Of a stretch of 33,535 bases of DNA, positions 11,101 through 24,416 are shown one piece after another. Source of the stretch: Plakobranchus ocellatus (Eukaryota > Mollusca > Gastropoda > Plakobranchidae); contig BLXT01005798.1 of NCBI GenBank assembly GCA_019648995.1, positions 322,034 to 355,568 on the forward strand, given 5' to 3'. The translations under genes and the position numbers were made by a program. The notes under the pieces were generated by a model, which saw only the letters and a program-made list of their open reading frames with translations, made no database searches and was not told where the DNA came from. Numbering within the stretch: position 1 is the first letter of the stretch; every line of letters starts with the position of its first letter.

Positions 11101-14100
11101 AAGGCCTGGTATGTTTTAATCAATTAATTAACCATGTGCTGTTGAAAAAAAGCTAAACGGTGCCTCTCTTACTCAAAATTGTTCTCCATCAAGAAGTGAA
11201 ACTTTCATACTAAGAAATTGTTGCGATTTTTGAGAGAAACTTTATACAAGCTGGCGGGAAAGGGGGAAGGGGATGGTTTTTAGATGGTCTAGTGTGTGTT
11301 GTATCTGTCTGTATTTTGTGAGAGGGTTGCATTTCAAATCTTCGTATGTGAAGTTATGTGGAAAAGAATGCATCATGGAATGCAAACTATCCCTGCACTA
11401 TTAAGAGAAGAGGGAGAAGCCCAGTAATACGCAATAAGCTGAGGATTTTCTAATTATGCATCTAAGTTGTGAAAATAAGCTCCTACTAGCAAATAAACAG
11501 CGAAATAATGGGAAAGAAAAGTAATGATGGTTTTTTCTTCTTTTTTGAATATTGTTGCTGTCTTTATCAAGGACAATATTTTGCTTTACTTTATATGATA
11601 GAGTCATCTGGAAATATGAAAGTTAAAAAGAAATTATTTATAATATTTTTTTTCATCATCATCAACTGACATTTCTGGGATTGTTTTGAGAAGGAATTTA
11701 AGGTTTTGTGAAATCTTTGCATCGTGATCGGCTTTTTAAAAAATATTTTCAATAAAGTAAACGGGATTTTTTTTTTCTTTTTTGTTGCTGTGGCTTTTTT
11801 TGTTTTAGGATGGTCATCACTGTCATCATTGTCATCATCATCTTCATCATCATCATCATCAGTTCTTCAATCCATAGTGGAGCATAGGTCTTTCCAAAGA
11901 TCTCCAAATGTGTCTATCCTGTGCCACCTTCTATAGTTCCTTCCAGGTCTTGTCTATTCCTTTCATGTCGGCCTCAGTCTACCAACTCCATCTGCTGCTT
12001 GGATCTTCCGTCAGAGTGTGTCCTCCCTAGTTTCCTGGCTTATTGTAATCTTTGTATTGGATCTTGCTGTAATTCTCTGCAAATTGCCTAAGTACTTATA
12101 TTGTGGTACCACAAGATCTTTAAGATTTCACAGAACCATCTGTAGACAAAGACTTGCAATCAATTTGGTAAGCCTCCCAGTTTCTGTCCACGTAGCACAA
12201 CAGATGAGACGTTTGAATTGGCTATTCTTATGTTGTTTTTTTCTTTAGGTGTCCCACTGGTCCAGACCTTGTTTAAAGTTCCAGGTGTTTGTCTGGCTTT
12301 ATTAACATTCTTTTTTTATAAAAGGATTTCTAGAATTCCTTCCTGTCTGTTTGGTATCCCTCCAAGTTTGAAGAATTTGTCAACATCCTCTGTTGTTTAT
12401 TTCTTCATTAATGGAATGGACTGTGAAATTTCCACAGTGTTTTTTTTGTAACTTTGAATTATGTTGTCCTGCATTGTTTTCCAAGTTTATGGATGTACCT
12501 GTATACATATGTAATGCAAAGAATTTGAATGTGCAAGTTAATCCTGTTAGGAATGAGATGGCAGTGGGAGTAAATTCCAAATTTCAAACCTTGTTACAAG
12601 CAAGAAGCAATTGCTGGAAAAAAGAAAGTCAAAGGTTTTAATCATCATTTGAAAATGCCAGCTCGCTCCTTCTCTCAAAAGTATTTGTCAATAACAGGAA
12701 CATCAACCAGTCTACAGTAGTGACAAGATGCATAACGCTGTTGTTAGTATATTTGCTCCTACATTAATGCATAAAATATCATGAAGTAATTTATGTAATA
12801 TGTGCATACATTTTTTCAATGTCTTATGAGTTGATTACAAAAGTAATGCTTATCTTTGACAAGTAATCTGAATTTCCCCTTTAACCTGCTGCTCTTTTTT
12901 TTCTTGTCTAATGACAAAACCTCACCACTGTGGACTATTTCTCTTCCAATTAGGAGACAACACGACAGAGATCCGATACGCTCACATTCTCAACAAAGTT
13001 CTTCCCCCAGAGATCAGGGTTTTGGCGTGGGCTCCAGTCAACATCAACTTCAGCGCAAGGTGTGTTTCATCTGTTTGACAGTTTTAAAACAGATTTTTGC
13101 TTGCCTTGTTTACTGAATGTGTTGTAATCTCAAAAAGGAACGCTAATTGGAAGGTTATCTAATTCACTTGAATGAGGATCTTAATGCCAAATTTTCAACA
13201 CCTTTTTTTCTTAATCGGAAACTATTTGCAAAAAAAACCCCACTTTTTTTTACTTCTTCTTTCTGCATAACTTGTATTTTTTATTTGTTTTTTTGTTTTT
13301 TTAGCGTTTTCTATCTGGTTTTATACATTATACCTTTTAGCTAGCACAGTACTTTTTTAAAAATGCTTTTTTCAAAAAGTTATCATTTTTCTATATCCAA
13401 TAAAGAAAGTTATGCTTTAATACCAGTTCAAATGAGTCAGAAGTTTATTTTGAATATTCTAATCGTTTGAAATGACTTTAAATCCCTCTCTGAAAGCTTG
13501 GCGTTGTTGAAAAACTAGGCAGAGAATGCGTTGATTTGTGGCCTAGATTTGGCATTTTAAACTTAGCAAGAAAAAAAGCATAGAAAAGAAGGGAAAAAAA
13601 CATATATAGATATACTTATTCCTTGTTCATGTTGTGAGGTGTTAATTGCAGTGAATGAAAACCAGCCCCAAGATCGGAAGAGACCCTTTTCCTTATGTGT
13701 TCAAGCTTTATCGCTGTCAGAGGGCCTTATTGTTGTGGATAGGCTATAGAGAAAAGAAAGAAAACAGTCTTATTGTTTACCATCCAGCTTTCTTGAGCGA
13801 GGAGCCTTCAGTATTGAAAGGTCTTCTTAAGCTGTGAATGTTAGGTGTCGAGCGTGAAACCAATGCCGAAAATTATATGTCAAATTTCTTTCCCCTCACC
13901 CCCTCTTGTCTAAGTCTCCATTATAAGTTAAACTAAAAATCTTCAGTGAGTTAATAATGATGACTGAAAACACTCACCATAAACCCAAAATTTAACATGA
14001 ATTGTTCTCTATCTCTCTTTTCCCTTCAGATTTGACTGCAAGAAAAGGACTTACAAGTATTATTTTCCCAAAGGAAATCTGAACATCGAGGTAAAAAAAA

Positions 14101-17100
14101 AAATGGACTGATTAATTTTTTTTTTTATTTGATTTACTTAAGGATGGATTTCACACTCGCAAATAGTTGCTGTCATTGATTCTATTTTTCACTATTAGTT
14201 ACAGGATTAATACAAGTTTGGTTTTTTTTGTTTTGTCAATTCCAAAAGTAAACAATAATTTTTTGCTATTGCATCTAAATTGTATTTTTTTATGGCTTGA
14301 GGCAACAACTGTTTTCTGTAAATGAAGAGAAGGAGGTGGGTAGGGAAAAGAAATGTTAATCTTGAATCTTATGCAGGCTTTTATGAAAACCTTGGGGTTT
14401 TATTGTTGTTGTTGTTTCATTGGGTAATTCTTTTTTGTTGTCGTTATTGTCCAGAACTCAGCGTTTGTAGTCAACTGTTTTTGATAATGGCTTGATACAA
14501 GGTAATTTATTCCCCATTGTTTTTTTTCTGAAGGTGATGAGAAATGCAGCCCAGAAGTTAATTGGCGAGCATGATTTTCGAAACTTATGCAAGATGGATA
14601 TCGGCAATGGGGTTGTGAACTTCACACGCAAAATATTCAAGGCAGATATTACAGCTTTGGATAATGTGTAAGGTTTTTTTTAAACCTCTTGCCTAAATCA
14701 AGTTAAAGCACTGAAAATCCAATTTTTTTTTCTTTATACTTTTTTCACTACATTGACAATGCTTTGCTTTTCTTGTTGTGTGTTAGTTGATTTTTTTCTT
14801 TTTTTTCTTTTTAGTGTTTTGTTATTGTGTATCGAATAATTTTATCAGCAAGTTTGACTTTGTTACATTTTTAGGAGATGGTAAATCCACTGTATAAGAT
14901 AAGATCAGATTCAACAAGGCTTTCATCAAAACAATATTTCGTAAAATTATTTACTTCTGGGTTTTTATGGAAATCCATCTGCGTATATTTGTAGTGTAAT
15001 AGTTTGCATGTTTTCTGTTTTCAGTACCGACGGTTATTCGATGTGTGAGCTGACGGTGGTTGGCCAAGCTTTCCTATGGCACCAGATTCGATGTATAGTG
15101 GCTGTTTTGTTCCTCATAGGGCAGGGCAAGGAAGATGAGGAGGTAAGATAGAAAAAATGTAGGGGAAGGAGGAGGTGTGAAAAGGTGGGGGAGATTTTAG
15201 TGACGTTTTAACGTCACTGCATCAGTGTGAAAACTAACCTTTTTCTTATAGGATAAATGAAGGATAAAAGGGATATGCCTGCCCTGTAAACAAAGATGAA
15301 ATTTCTCCAGGGCAGAAAGAACAGTACATGCACTTTGCTAGATTGGTATAGAAATGTATTATCTATTTCAATCTACGTACTATATTAATACATAATGTAG
15401 CTTATTATGACCATCATGTGTAGTAGCCAAAAGATCAAATTTTTAGGGGTTTTTTTTACCAATTGCAAGAGAGAATGAGCCTAGAGATGTATTGTAAACT
15501 ACTGACGAATGTCCTAAGGGTATTCTTAACAACATTGACTTGTCCATACGCCTATGTAACCACTGCATTGCTCTGTAGATGATGCGAATATTCCGCAAGT
15601 ATGAGAATTACTTAAAAGAGGCTTGACTTACGGAGTTTGACTTAAGTAGTTTCTACTCTACTTTGAAAAACTGCAGCAAAAGAGTGATCTTCTCCTAGAC
15701 TTCTTTAAGGAAAGTCAAAGAGTTGACATTGAATTCAAAATTCAATCATCGCCTGAGCTGAAGTCTTGGACTTAATTTAATTTTTTTTTCTCTTGTCTCT
15801 TTATTCTGCTATACGTGAAGGTGATTGACGGATTGCTGAATGTTGAGGAGAATCCCAGAAAGCCACAATACAGTATGGCTTCAGGTCAGTACTTGTATAC
15901 AAACATATTGATATACGTTACATTATTCTGATCAAGTTGTTCATCATATTCAACATTCAGCAACATTTTCAAGGTTTTGGTTTTTTCTTTTCATTCTGGC
16001 ACAATAGCAAGCTACCACTCATTGAAATAAATCTGAATATGAATTAGAAATGCAGAAAAGAAAAGAAACATACACGCATTTGTGTCAAGTCACCCATTGG
16101 ATGAAATATTTCCAAATGTGAATTAGAGGTGCAGAAAAGGAAAGAGTGCACAGGTGTGCTTTTTTAGGTTTGCAAATGATAAAGTTAGCCTCAGGGTTTT
16201 CCCCATAGCTTTCATTTTGTTTTTCCTATACTCCATCGAGCAAGAGCAGTTAACATCTCAGTGGATTTGGCACATTTCAGTTCAAGCCTTAGATGACCTA
16301 TTTCATGAGCTGAGATATTTCCCCTTCCCCTTAATCAATGTTGTACTGATCCCGCACCCATGTAAAGGTAACACACAATGTTTTGTACACATTAATGCTC
16401 ATTGAATGTGTTCAGATTTCCTTGAAAGTTAACAGTTGTGTTTGTAATATTTGAACAACAAGGGACAGTAAATACAGTACTTTATTACAAGCTTGAGGAG
16501 TGTTAGCATGAAATTTTACAACATTCATTTTGTATAAATTTGTTCTTTTCATTTTCTCTCCAACTTTAGAGCTGCCACTTGTTTTATTCGACTGTGAATA
16601 TGATGACGATCTGGACTGGGTTTATGAAGCAGGTAAGATTAGTGGCTTCTTTTTTTCATTCCAAAATTTCAGGCATTTTGCGATAAATGTTAGGAGGTGT
16701 TGGTAACAAGTTGGTAAGAGAATTTGCTACAAAACAGGTTTAGGCCTTTCTGTTGCAGATTTAAATTCAAATCTGTCACCAGAGAGTCTTACAAGGGGCT
16801 GAAATGACCTTGTGGTGGATATGCATAAAATCTCACTATTAATGCCAATGTGACATTTTTTCATCGCTTTTTATCATACGATAAAATCAAACCTGTGGCC
16901 CATTTCAGAATGAGTATGTTATTTACTGCATGACTCTATTTCCTTTTTCATAGGGCATACACAAATACATTTTCAGCAATACAAATATCAATCGTAACAT
17001 AAATACTTACAACAAAAATTAGACTCATCTTGCATCTTCAATTTGAGCATATCTTCTGTCATTGTTTCCCATTACCATGTTGTGGTTTACAAATTTTCAT

Positions 17101-20100
17101 ACAAACTTACAAACCACCAAACTCACTTACTAAAAAAAAAAAAAATTGATAAAGATATTTAAGAAAGTTACTTTAAAGAGGGAAAGCACTAAACCAAACA
17201 AGAGATAACTTGCTAACAGGGTTGGTGCCCTTGGATCACAGATTCTAAAAAATTTATTGTCTCCTATCATATATGACATTACAAGACACAAATGAATGAT
17301 AGATATATCACACATATTAAATTATTTTGTTACATTTTGTAGTTGACAAAATATCATGAAGACAATTAGAACAACTTATTTGATTGGCGAAAATATCACA
17401 AACATGGGTTTTGTTTTTTGTAACTGTTTTTGTAATAAAATCTATGAAAGTTTGATAGTGCCTGCTTACAAAATACAGAGACTTATTTTCATATTCTTAT
17501 GGCATGGCTTGAAATTCTCGCAATTCATAGATGTAGGAGACACCTTCTGTCTTGGCAATATCGAATAGTCACCAACTAAAAACCTTCTTTTCAAAAAAAC
17601 AAAAATTACGTATAGATGACACATGAGGAACTTTGTGTTATTTGGTTTAAAAAATAGCATTTTTTGTGCCTTCCAAAAAATATTATACATAATTGAAGAT
17701 ACCAGCACTTTTCATTTGTTAATAATATCTGAATTTATGCTTAGGGAGTACAAATAAGAACAAAAACTTTTTAATGCTCTCTCTCTGCTTTAAACGGAAG
17801 AGACAAAATGAAGAAGTTATTTTGACGTGGCTGTGAGGAAGCGAGAAAGAGTTCCAAATTGTCTGTATGTTTCAATTGTTTGTTTAAGTTTTCAGTCATT
17901 GTAAGACTGAATAAACATAATTCACCTGTACTGATGTCTCTTTCTTTTTTTCTCTCCTAGATTGGCATGAGGATAATATTCGACATTTCCAGCAAATCTG
18001 GGCTCAGCATACAGTCAAGTGAGTGACCAAAGATAAAATGTCCCACTCTCTGTCATATCTAATGTGTATTTTGTTGGGCAGAGAAAACACATTTATAAAT
18101 GTCTGTGTATGTCTTTAGAAAAGTGAAAGTTGGATGAAGCACAAAGATGTTGAAATTAGGCTTGATGCAGCAGAGATGTGATTTTTTAGCAGATTTCAGT
18201 AATATGTCCCATGATTGGGTAGTTGTGCAGAGGTATCAAAATGACAAGTTTTGCAAACAATTACGAAAAGTCAGATGTCATTTATTGCTCAGATATTCAG
18301 AAACAATGAATTTTTTAAAAAGAGCTAACAATAAGAATCCACAAACGCCTGCCTACCTTCATAAATCGACAAACAGTTAGGTGAGCTAGAGAAAAAATGG
18401 CAGCTTCCTTGAAAGAAATTTTATGTGTATTTTTATTGTTTTTTAAATTTGTAAATCTTAGTCTCTTCAAAAACTTTATTAAAAAATTTTACCATTTAAA
18501 AGGATAAACAGTTTTTCACAATGTTGGCTAAACAAAATGGTTTTTCCCTATTTTTTTTTTTTTTTTTTGCTCTGTTTAGAAAAAAAAAATGATTGCCCTT
18601 AAATGCAAATTTAGTTATTGGAAAAAAAAAAAAATTTGAAATAATTTTGATAAGTAAACAATTATGTAAACATATCCTTGTTTATTATTTTGAAGCACTT
18701 TATAATAACAATAATAATAATAATAATAATAACAATGATAGTAATAACTTATTCTTATTGCATATGTAGATCCACAATGCTAAAGCGGATGCTGGGACAT
18801 TTGGATGTGGCAAAAGTGGAGACAGGTATTCTTGGGGTTTTTTTTTNNNNTTTTTTTTTGTTTTTTACACCATTTTTTTCCTCATTTATTTGCTTTTTTT
18901 CTTCAGTAAAATTTAAATCCTTCGATAGTTTTTCATTCATTGAGTCTATGCAATATTGAAGAAAAGTTTATTATAAAAAAACTTGCTGTTTGTAACAAAA
19001 TTTTAACAATGAATTATAATGTTTATTAGTGAATGCATTGCCTGAAAATCTATCGATATTTATACAAAAGATTCTCATTATTTCTGTCAGCCTTTTAGAG
19101 ACATTTCTTGTAAATGTTCAAATTGGCAAAGGAAATGTTTGGGTTCCATATTTAAAAAAAAAAAAAAAAATTGGCGCATGTCAACCATTTCCATCCATCT
19201 GGAAATAATGCATGACATAAATACTGATCTTGCACGATGAGCATTTGTTCTGCAATTTGTTGAAATATTTCATTAATCTTTTTTTTTCCTGGTATTATTT
19301 TGTTTTTGATTTTTAGGGTAAAAAAATTTGAAATTAAATTGTAAAGTTGCACAACTTTTAAACCAATATTTGTTTCGCATCAACTTTTGTACTTTATGAT
19401 TACAAAACAAAATAAAAAGTATATCATAGCTTTTAGATTAATTAAGATAGACTTAAAGTTCAAAAAGCATTGAAATTAGCTAAAAAAGGCTTATGAAATA
19501 CATATAGCTCCAAAACTTACGCAAGTCAAAATTTAACATTGGTTTTCGCATCACATATGTCTGTTTTCTGTGTACAGAGTCTGACATTGCCCCATGGAAC
19601 GAGCTAAGTGGGCCCGTGCTGCAGCAGTCTGATTGGATCATCCCAGGCAATAAGCCTCGCATCTACAAGCCGCTGTTCAAGCGGCAAATGTGTGGTAAGA
19701 CAAAAACATACCAGTTACCAGTTTGGACAATGTTTTTCCGTGACAGAATCGTTTGATATGAGTTGAGTCTACATCTACACTCTGAATAGCTGATCTTTTG
19801 ATCAAACCTAGTTTACTTGTAATATTCATAATTCTTCCGCCTGACTATGCCTATTTTAGTTCAACAGTGCTATTATTATTATTGTTTTAGATTTTTTGTC
19901 TAGAAAATTCTTGAAAGCGTGAGAACGTTTTTTTACAGGAAATTGTTGAATTGTGGTGTCCCGGAGACAAGATGGGCTTATGAATCATTACAAATTTCTT
20001 AAAGATGACTATTTTTAATGTATCAACAACTATGCTCAATGATCCTCCACTGCTTTCACATATTTTGCTTTATAGCCTCTTGGTCAATTCTCGACACAGG

Positions 20101-20472
20101 ACTTGTTTTTGGATGGATGGGTCACATTTGAGTCTATTGTTTCACTAAATATTAAAAATAACAGTCAAGTAGTTAAACAATTGTCACGTAATAAGTTAAT
20201 ACAGTTAATAATTAGAGTTGAAAAATATTATATTATTTCTTGGTATATATGTGTGAGTGAAATGCTTACTTGTTTGTCTAATACCATCTTGGTATCTCTC
20301 TTGGCTCTGCATTTCTACAGAAAGTCTGGAGGATAGAATGGAGTACTACGCCAAGCGGAATAAGCTGACAGTGGAGAGTGATGGCACAGGAGAGACAACT
20401 CCAGCCATCAGTGCTGTTCCCTCACAGTCTTGCGTACCATTAACTGCATCATCATCATCTACACCACAGTGA
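8172..20472 (+). CDS. tRNA pseudouridine(38/39) synthase, PUS3/Deg1 family (5' exon missing)
   Basis: This TruA-family enzyme converts uridine 38/39 in the tRNA anticodon stem to pseudouridine. Fourteen exons join in frame: 8172-8302, 9422-9562, 9980-10040, 11024-11108, 12954-13059, 14030-14090, 14534-14667, 15025-15142, 15821-15884, 16570-16632, 17961-18018, 18770-18825, 19578-19694, 20321-20472. They encode 448 visible residues, and all 13 introns are GT-AG. Family motifs, in order: an N-terminal Leu/Val heptad helix (DLANRVRQLEAHV), REFDFNK, KIAYLGWNYQGF, YHRCGRTDKGVSA with the catalytic Asp codon at 10014-10016, YAHILNKVLPPEIRVLAWAP, HDFRNLCKMD, GQAFLWHQIRC, NPRKPQYSMASE, and IYKPLFKR. 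The C-terminus is a short Ser/Thr/Pro tail. The first exon starts in phase 0 after a clear acceptor (TTTTATTTTGCAG), so a short exon with the start codon is expected upstream. The alternative of starting at the ATG at 8145 or 8067 would translate the pyrimidine tract and is unlikely. Confidence 0.95.
11811..12026 (-). mobile_element. 3' remnant of a non-LTR retrotransposon (LINE)
   Basis: Read on the minus strand, 12026 down to 11859 encodes a recognisable C-terminal end of a LINE endonuclease/reverse-transcriptase polyprotein. It contains EADMKGIDKTWKEL, then KVAQDRHIWRSL, then a stop, matching the common pattern ADM...TW.EL...AQDR..WR. Two in-frame TAG codons (11931-11933 and 11979-11981 on the plus strand) show that it is dead. 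Just after the stop comes a TGATGATG-type simple-repeat tail (11811-11858), as in RTE-like elements. The piece lies inside a PUS3 intron (11109-12953), antisense to the gene. No upstream domains are recognisable beyond about 12026. Confidence 0.65.
15199..15218. promoter_or_regulatory. Perfect inverted repeat with two TGACGT half-sites
   Basis: AGTGACGTT and AACGTCACT face each other across two T bases, giving a 20-base near-perfect palindrome in the PUS3 intron 15143-15820. Each arm holds a TGACGT core, the half-site bound by CREB/ATF-type bZIP proteins. Regulatory use is inferred. Confidence 0.3.
16692..16834 (+). mobile_element. Degenerate tRNA-derived SINE in a PUS3 intron
   Basis: TTGGTAACAAGTTGGTAAGAG near 16700-16720 resembles a decayed A box and TTAAATTCAAATCTG at 16761-16775 a decayed B box. 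The 3' part from about 16799 (CTGAAATGACCTTGTGGTGG) matches the tail of the SINE at 32724-32890 at 17 of 22 positions. It sits on the plus strand inside intron 16633-17960. Confidence 0.45.
18702..18747. repeat. (TAA)n microsatellite
   Basis: Interrupted AAT/TAA units lie just upstream of the PUS3 exon at 18770-18825, within the intron's acceptor-proximal part. Confidence 0.85.
18847..18850. other. Assembly gap (NNNN) in a poly-T run
   Basis: Four N bases lie inside a T-run in the PUS3 intron 18826-19577. The true length of the run is unknown, but no coding exon is affected. Confidence 0.99.
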
Positions 20473-23400
20473 TTTTCATCTTTAGTTTTAATGTAAGATA
20501 TTGTAATTATCGTTCTTTTATTTAAGAAAAAGTTTAAATCATCCAAAGGTTTAGGAATTCTGTTTTGATGGATTATTTTTGCAAAGATTTGCTCATAAAT
20601 ATACTGCAGCAAATTTGCGTCTGGACAGCTGAGAAGGTAAAAGTTGTTTTTTTCTTTTTTTTTAAATGAAGAACAAAATTTGTCAGGTCTTTGAAAAAGC
20701 TGGTACAGTAATAGAATCTTTGGTTGAGGAAAATTGATTTCACAAATTGTAGGTCTTGTAAGTTAATGGCAGTATTGGCACTTTTAAAGTGGAAAAAATC
20801 AGCATTTTGAATCAGCTCAGGCCTAGCTTTCTTGCAGACACAGTGAGTGTCTAAGAATAATCTAAGCACTAGCTCATAGCTAGGGAGGATTTGGTGGCTC
20901 TAAATTTCTAAAATATGAAGTCACCTTGATCCTAAAGTGTGGCACTGATATGACTTACAGTTGACTTTATGTTGCTGTCACAGTAGCACTGTACATGCTG
21001 TTCCAAAAATTTTATCAACCTTTCAATATGTGTTATCAAAAAAATTATTTCATTTTAACTTATTTTATTGAACTAGAGATTGTTCTACCCATCCAATACT
21101 ACCAAGGTCATTTTTACTCAGGCTAGCAGACTTTCCAACAGAAGTTTCACAGGTGTATTTTAAATTCAAATATTTTTAGAAATATTATTGAAGGCAATTT
21201 CCACAGTCGTCATATCATCTCTTTTTTGCAGTTTGGATCTTCATAGATCATCTAGCTTCTCTAACACAGTTTATTTCCATTCCATTATAATTATTTGTTG
21301 ACTCAGAGCAGTATTGTTGTGTTGATACTCGAAGCTGGCAGTTTGTCCAGGGTTTAACAGTTTTCGTCTTGGATTTAATTTTGTTACAGGCGATTTTACA
21401 TAAGTGTCAGTCTCGTGTGAAGCAAGTTACTGAGTACTGGCTTGTGCATTTAACATTTTGTTCTGCAAATGTTTGATAGAAATTTTTTTAGGTCATTGTG
21501 ATTTTTCAGAAGCTTGTATATTAAGCATACAGGATAGTGAGTTAATTGTTGTAAAAATACAAGGATAATTTGAAGAAGAAAGGCAAATGTGATCCATTTA
21601 TACAAAATGAGCTGTTTTTCTCGTAGCTTTACCAGGATAAATCAGGTCTGGTACGTATTCTGATTTTTTATAACTGATTTTGACAATAGCTAATATTTTT
21701 TATCTTGTATCTTATCGCTCACAAATATCATTCTAGAAGTGAAAATGGGTTGGTTGCATACTTAGTCAACTGAAGTCAATGGCTCTCAGCTGAATGGTAT
21801 GGTATTACTCACAGGCTAAATAATATTATTTGATATGCCTATAGTTAGAAGGCTTTATACATACGGGCCTATACAAGTTATTTGCAGGGGTATAATGTTT
21901 TAAAATGCTTTCTGGAGGTTTTCAGCATTCTTGATTATTGATGCCTTAAAAGCGTTTTGAGATTTTTTTTTCTGTATGAAATATTTATGTTATTACGTAA
22001 GTTGTAAATGTTTAAGATAAGCATATTGATTTTGTTAACTCAGTTCATCATGTATGTCCTACACTGAGCTTATTTTATGTCCATTCCTTCGTTGATTTGC
22101 TGTCCTCTATGCCTTTTTTGTAACTCATTTAACATGCCATAGGGCTACCATTTGTTATGTGTTTCCTTGATAAAGGGACATAAAATTTACCATAGGGGTA
22201 TATAAGTACGTAACAATGTAAGCAACCATCATGAATATGTCGTCGGTTTTTTCACTTCCAAATTCCCTTTGAGGCAACTACATTCCACAATCCAAATCAG
22301 AGCCATTCACTGATGTTGTTGTAGGCAATAATCATGCCAGTTAGCGATTCTCCATTGAAATTAGAGAAAAAGAAAAATGTTTACTTTATGCTATATAATT
22401 TGACAGTTTCAAAACTGGAACATTCTGTAGGAAAACAGAGACTCGTTAATTGAATTCTTTTTTTTTCCTTTATTTTCTGAAAAGAGGGAAAATGGACATC
22501 CTTGGATTTTCTGTCCATTTGATCCTGTGTCTTTGGTGAAGAGCAAAGGCAATCCTCATGCAATGTGTTCACTGTTACATCTGTTGCCTTTTTTTTGCTT
22601 TTGTCCACAATATTGTTGGGTTTTTTATCCTTTTTTTTTGTCAGAAATTATTATTTCACGTACATTTTTTTTTTCATTCAAACAGAGCTTGCTTTTTTTT
22701 TTTTTTTAAGTGTGCTTTGCTTCACAGATCCTTAGGATTCACATTCCTAATCTGATAACACAATATGTTTTTTGTTTTTTTTGTCCTCCATGCCTTTCTG
22801 TGTATCGGTACCTCACTTGCTGTGATAAACTGGCATCTGGTGCTTCATCAGTTTGTTATGGGTTCAAATTGGAGCTTTAGTCAAGTGTATAAGATAAATA
22901 TAATCTGTAGGATGTGTTAGAATTCTGTACATTTCCAGTTCAGAAGGTCCTTATATACCGTTACACTCTTCTATGAATGGTACATTACTTCTAAACACAG
23001 CAAATACTTCAAAAGGCCAAACAGAATTTTTTTTATTCGACAATTGAGGCGGAAGCAAAAGTTATTTTTCAATGGATTTTATTTTCTTTGACTTTTTTTC
23101 TTCATTTTTCTAATTTGGGAAATGAAAGGGAAAAATCCTTCTGAATGAGTTGAATCTAGTCATGTATTTATTCACCTTTCACGTTATCTCTACTCTTTTT
23201 TAATCCTAGCATTTTAATACAATGTTGTGTACTTTGTTCATTTCTTTTATTACCTCTGAAGTTGCTTTGGTCTGTCTTAAGTTTTTTTTCCCCTCGTTCA
23301 TAGAACAGTGTATAATTTACTTGATTTTAACTGCTTACAAAGGAGGATTCCTCTGTACTTTGGCAGCGTCGAGATTGAATCATCACTGAGATTTAAATGG

Positions 23401-23722
23401 CACCAAAGTAGGGGCCTCTGTATATATAAACTTGTTCGGTTTTATTTCAATTGTAATTTGTAGTGGTAACAGTAACACAAAACAGATTGCCAATTTCAAT
23501 TTTTCAGCCATCTTCATTTTGAATCAAGCAATTTAGTTAAGGCTCTGTTGTTGTGTTTTGAAGTAAAAAGTTGGCCTTGCACACATAGAGACATAACAAA
23601 TTTTATTACTGTGTATGTATGTATTTTTTTTGTTTCTTTTTAATTTGGTGTACATGATTTTCTCACCTTTAGTTTCACTTAAAAGGGCTTTAAATTGTTT
23701 TATTATTAAGATGAACTAGAAT

Positions 23723-23805
<83 letters not shown>

Positions 23806-24410
23806 CTTCTTTTTTTTTACTTTCTCAATGATTTCTCGCCCACTCTTTGTTGACATTCTGTCTGGATGAAAATGATAACGAGAAAACTTGATCCTAGACT
23901 CATGACTCTTGTACACTTTCCCTTAAGGGCACCATTTGTGCGACTGTCCTCAAGAATGAGTTAGATGTTGCCTCTCTCTTTGACTGAATTAAAGTAAAAA
24001 CCTTATTTACAGGTTCTAAATACTCCATTTCTTTGTTTTCCATGTGTGTATAAAATCAAGTTGTGTGTCTAAATTAACTCTTGGACACAGAGAAAAGTAA
24101 GTTTTCTCATTGAACCCTAGTTTCATGTACCATGTAGTGGTTTTTTGGTTTCTTTTTTCTGTATTTCAATCAGATAGACTGACAACTTGCCTAATTTTGT
24201 TGGAATGCTGATAAAAAAACTTCAATCATTCTTGCCTTTCATTAAAAGTCAGTAATCTTTTTGGGGGAAAAAAAACAGTGATTGTTTAAAAAAATTATTT
24301 CATTATTTGTGCCTCCTTTATAATATTGTTTATGGCAGATAAGTGCTTTTATTTTAATTATTGTGAAGGCATGTGACTTTAATGACTTGTTGACAGACGG
24401 TTATGTTGAA
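20473..24410 (+). other. Likely long 3' UTR / downstream flank of PUS3
   Basis: No coding frame or exon is recognisable over about 3.9 kb. The DNA is AT-rich with T-runs and a CT microsatellite at 23728-23806. The first good polyadenylation signal with a GT-rich downstream element that I see is at 24411, so much of this may be 3' UTR. A weak tRNA-like stretch near 22801-22880 is discussed under rejected items. Confidence 0.45.
23728..23806. repeat. (CT)n microsatellite, about 79 bp
   Basis: Nearly uninterrupted CT units with one TTT break near 23793 lie in the PUS3 downstream flank. Peptides read through it on either strand are artefacts. Confidence 0.97.
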
Positions 24411-24416
24411 AATAAA
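24411..24416 (+). terminator. Candidate PUS3 polyadenylation signal AATAAA
   Basis: AATAAA is followed after about 25-60 bases by a GT/T-rich stretch (CTTGTGTTGCCC, then GACTTTGGTGTCTG). It is the best-looking plus-strand signal downstream of the PUS3 stop at 20472. Confidence 0.45.

Noticed and set aside
11724..11936. 70-codon plus-strand frame with poly-Ser
   Set aside because: It reads through a T-run, the TCATCA tail and the antisense of the LINE remnant.
12101..12114. Perfect 14-base palindrome TTGTGGTACCACAA
   Set aside because: One or two such palindromes are expected by chance in a window of this size.
18147..18380. 77-codon ATG-led frame inside a PUS3 intron
   Set aside because: The composition is fair but there are no splice partners, no recognisable domain and it is nested between two certain PUS3 exons. 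Chance is likelier.
22801..22880. Possible tRNA-like stretch with a B-box-like GGGTTCAAATTGG
   Set aside because: The A box is poor, no cloverleaf closes and the shared SINE tail is absent.
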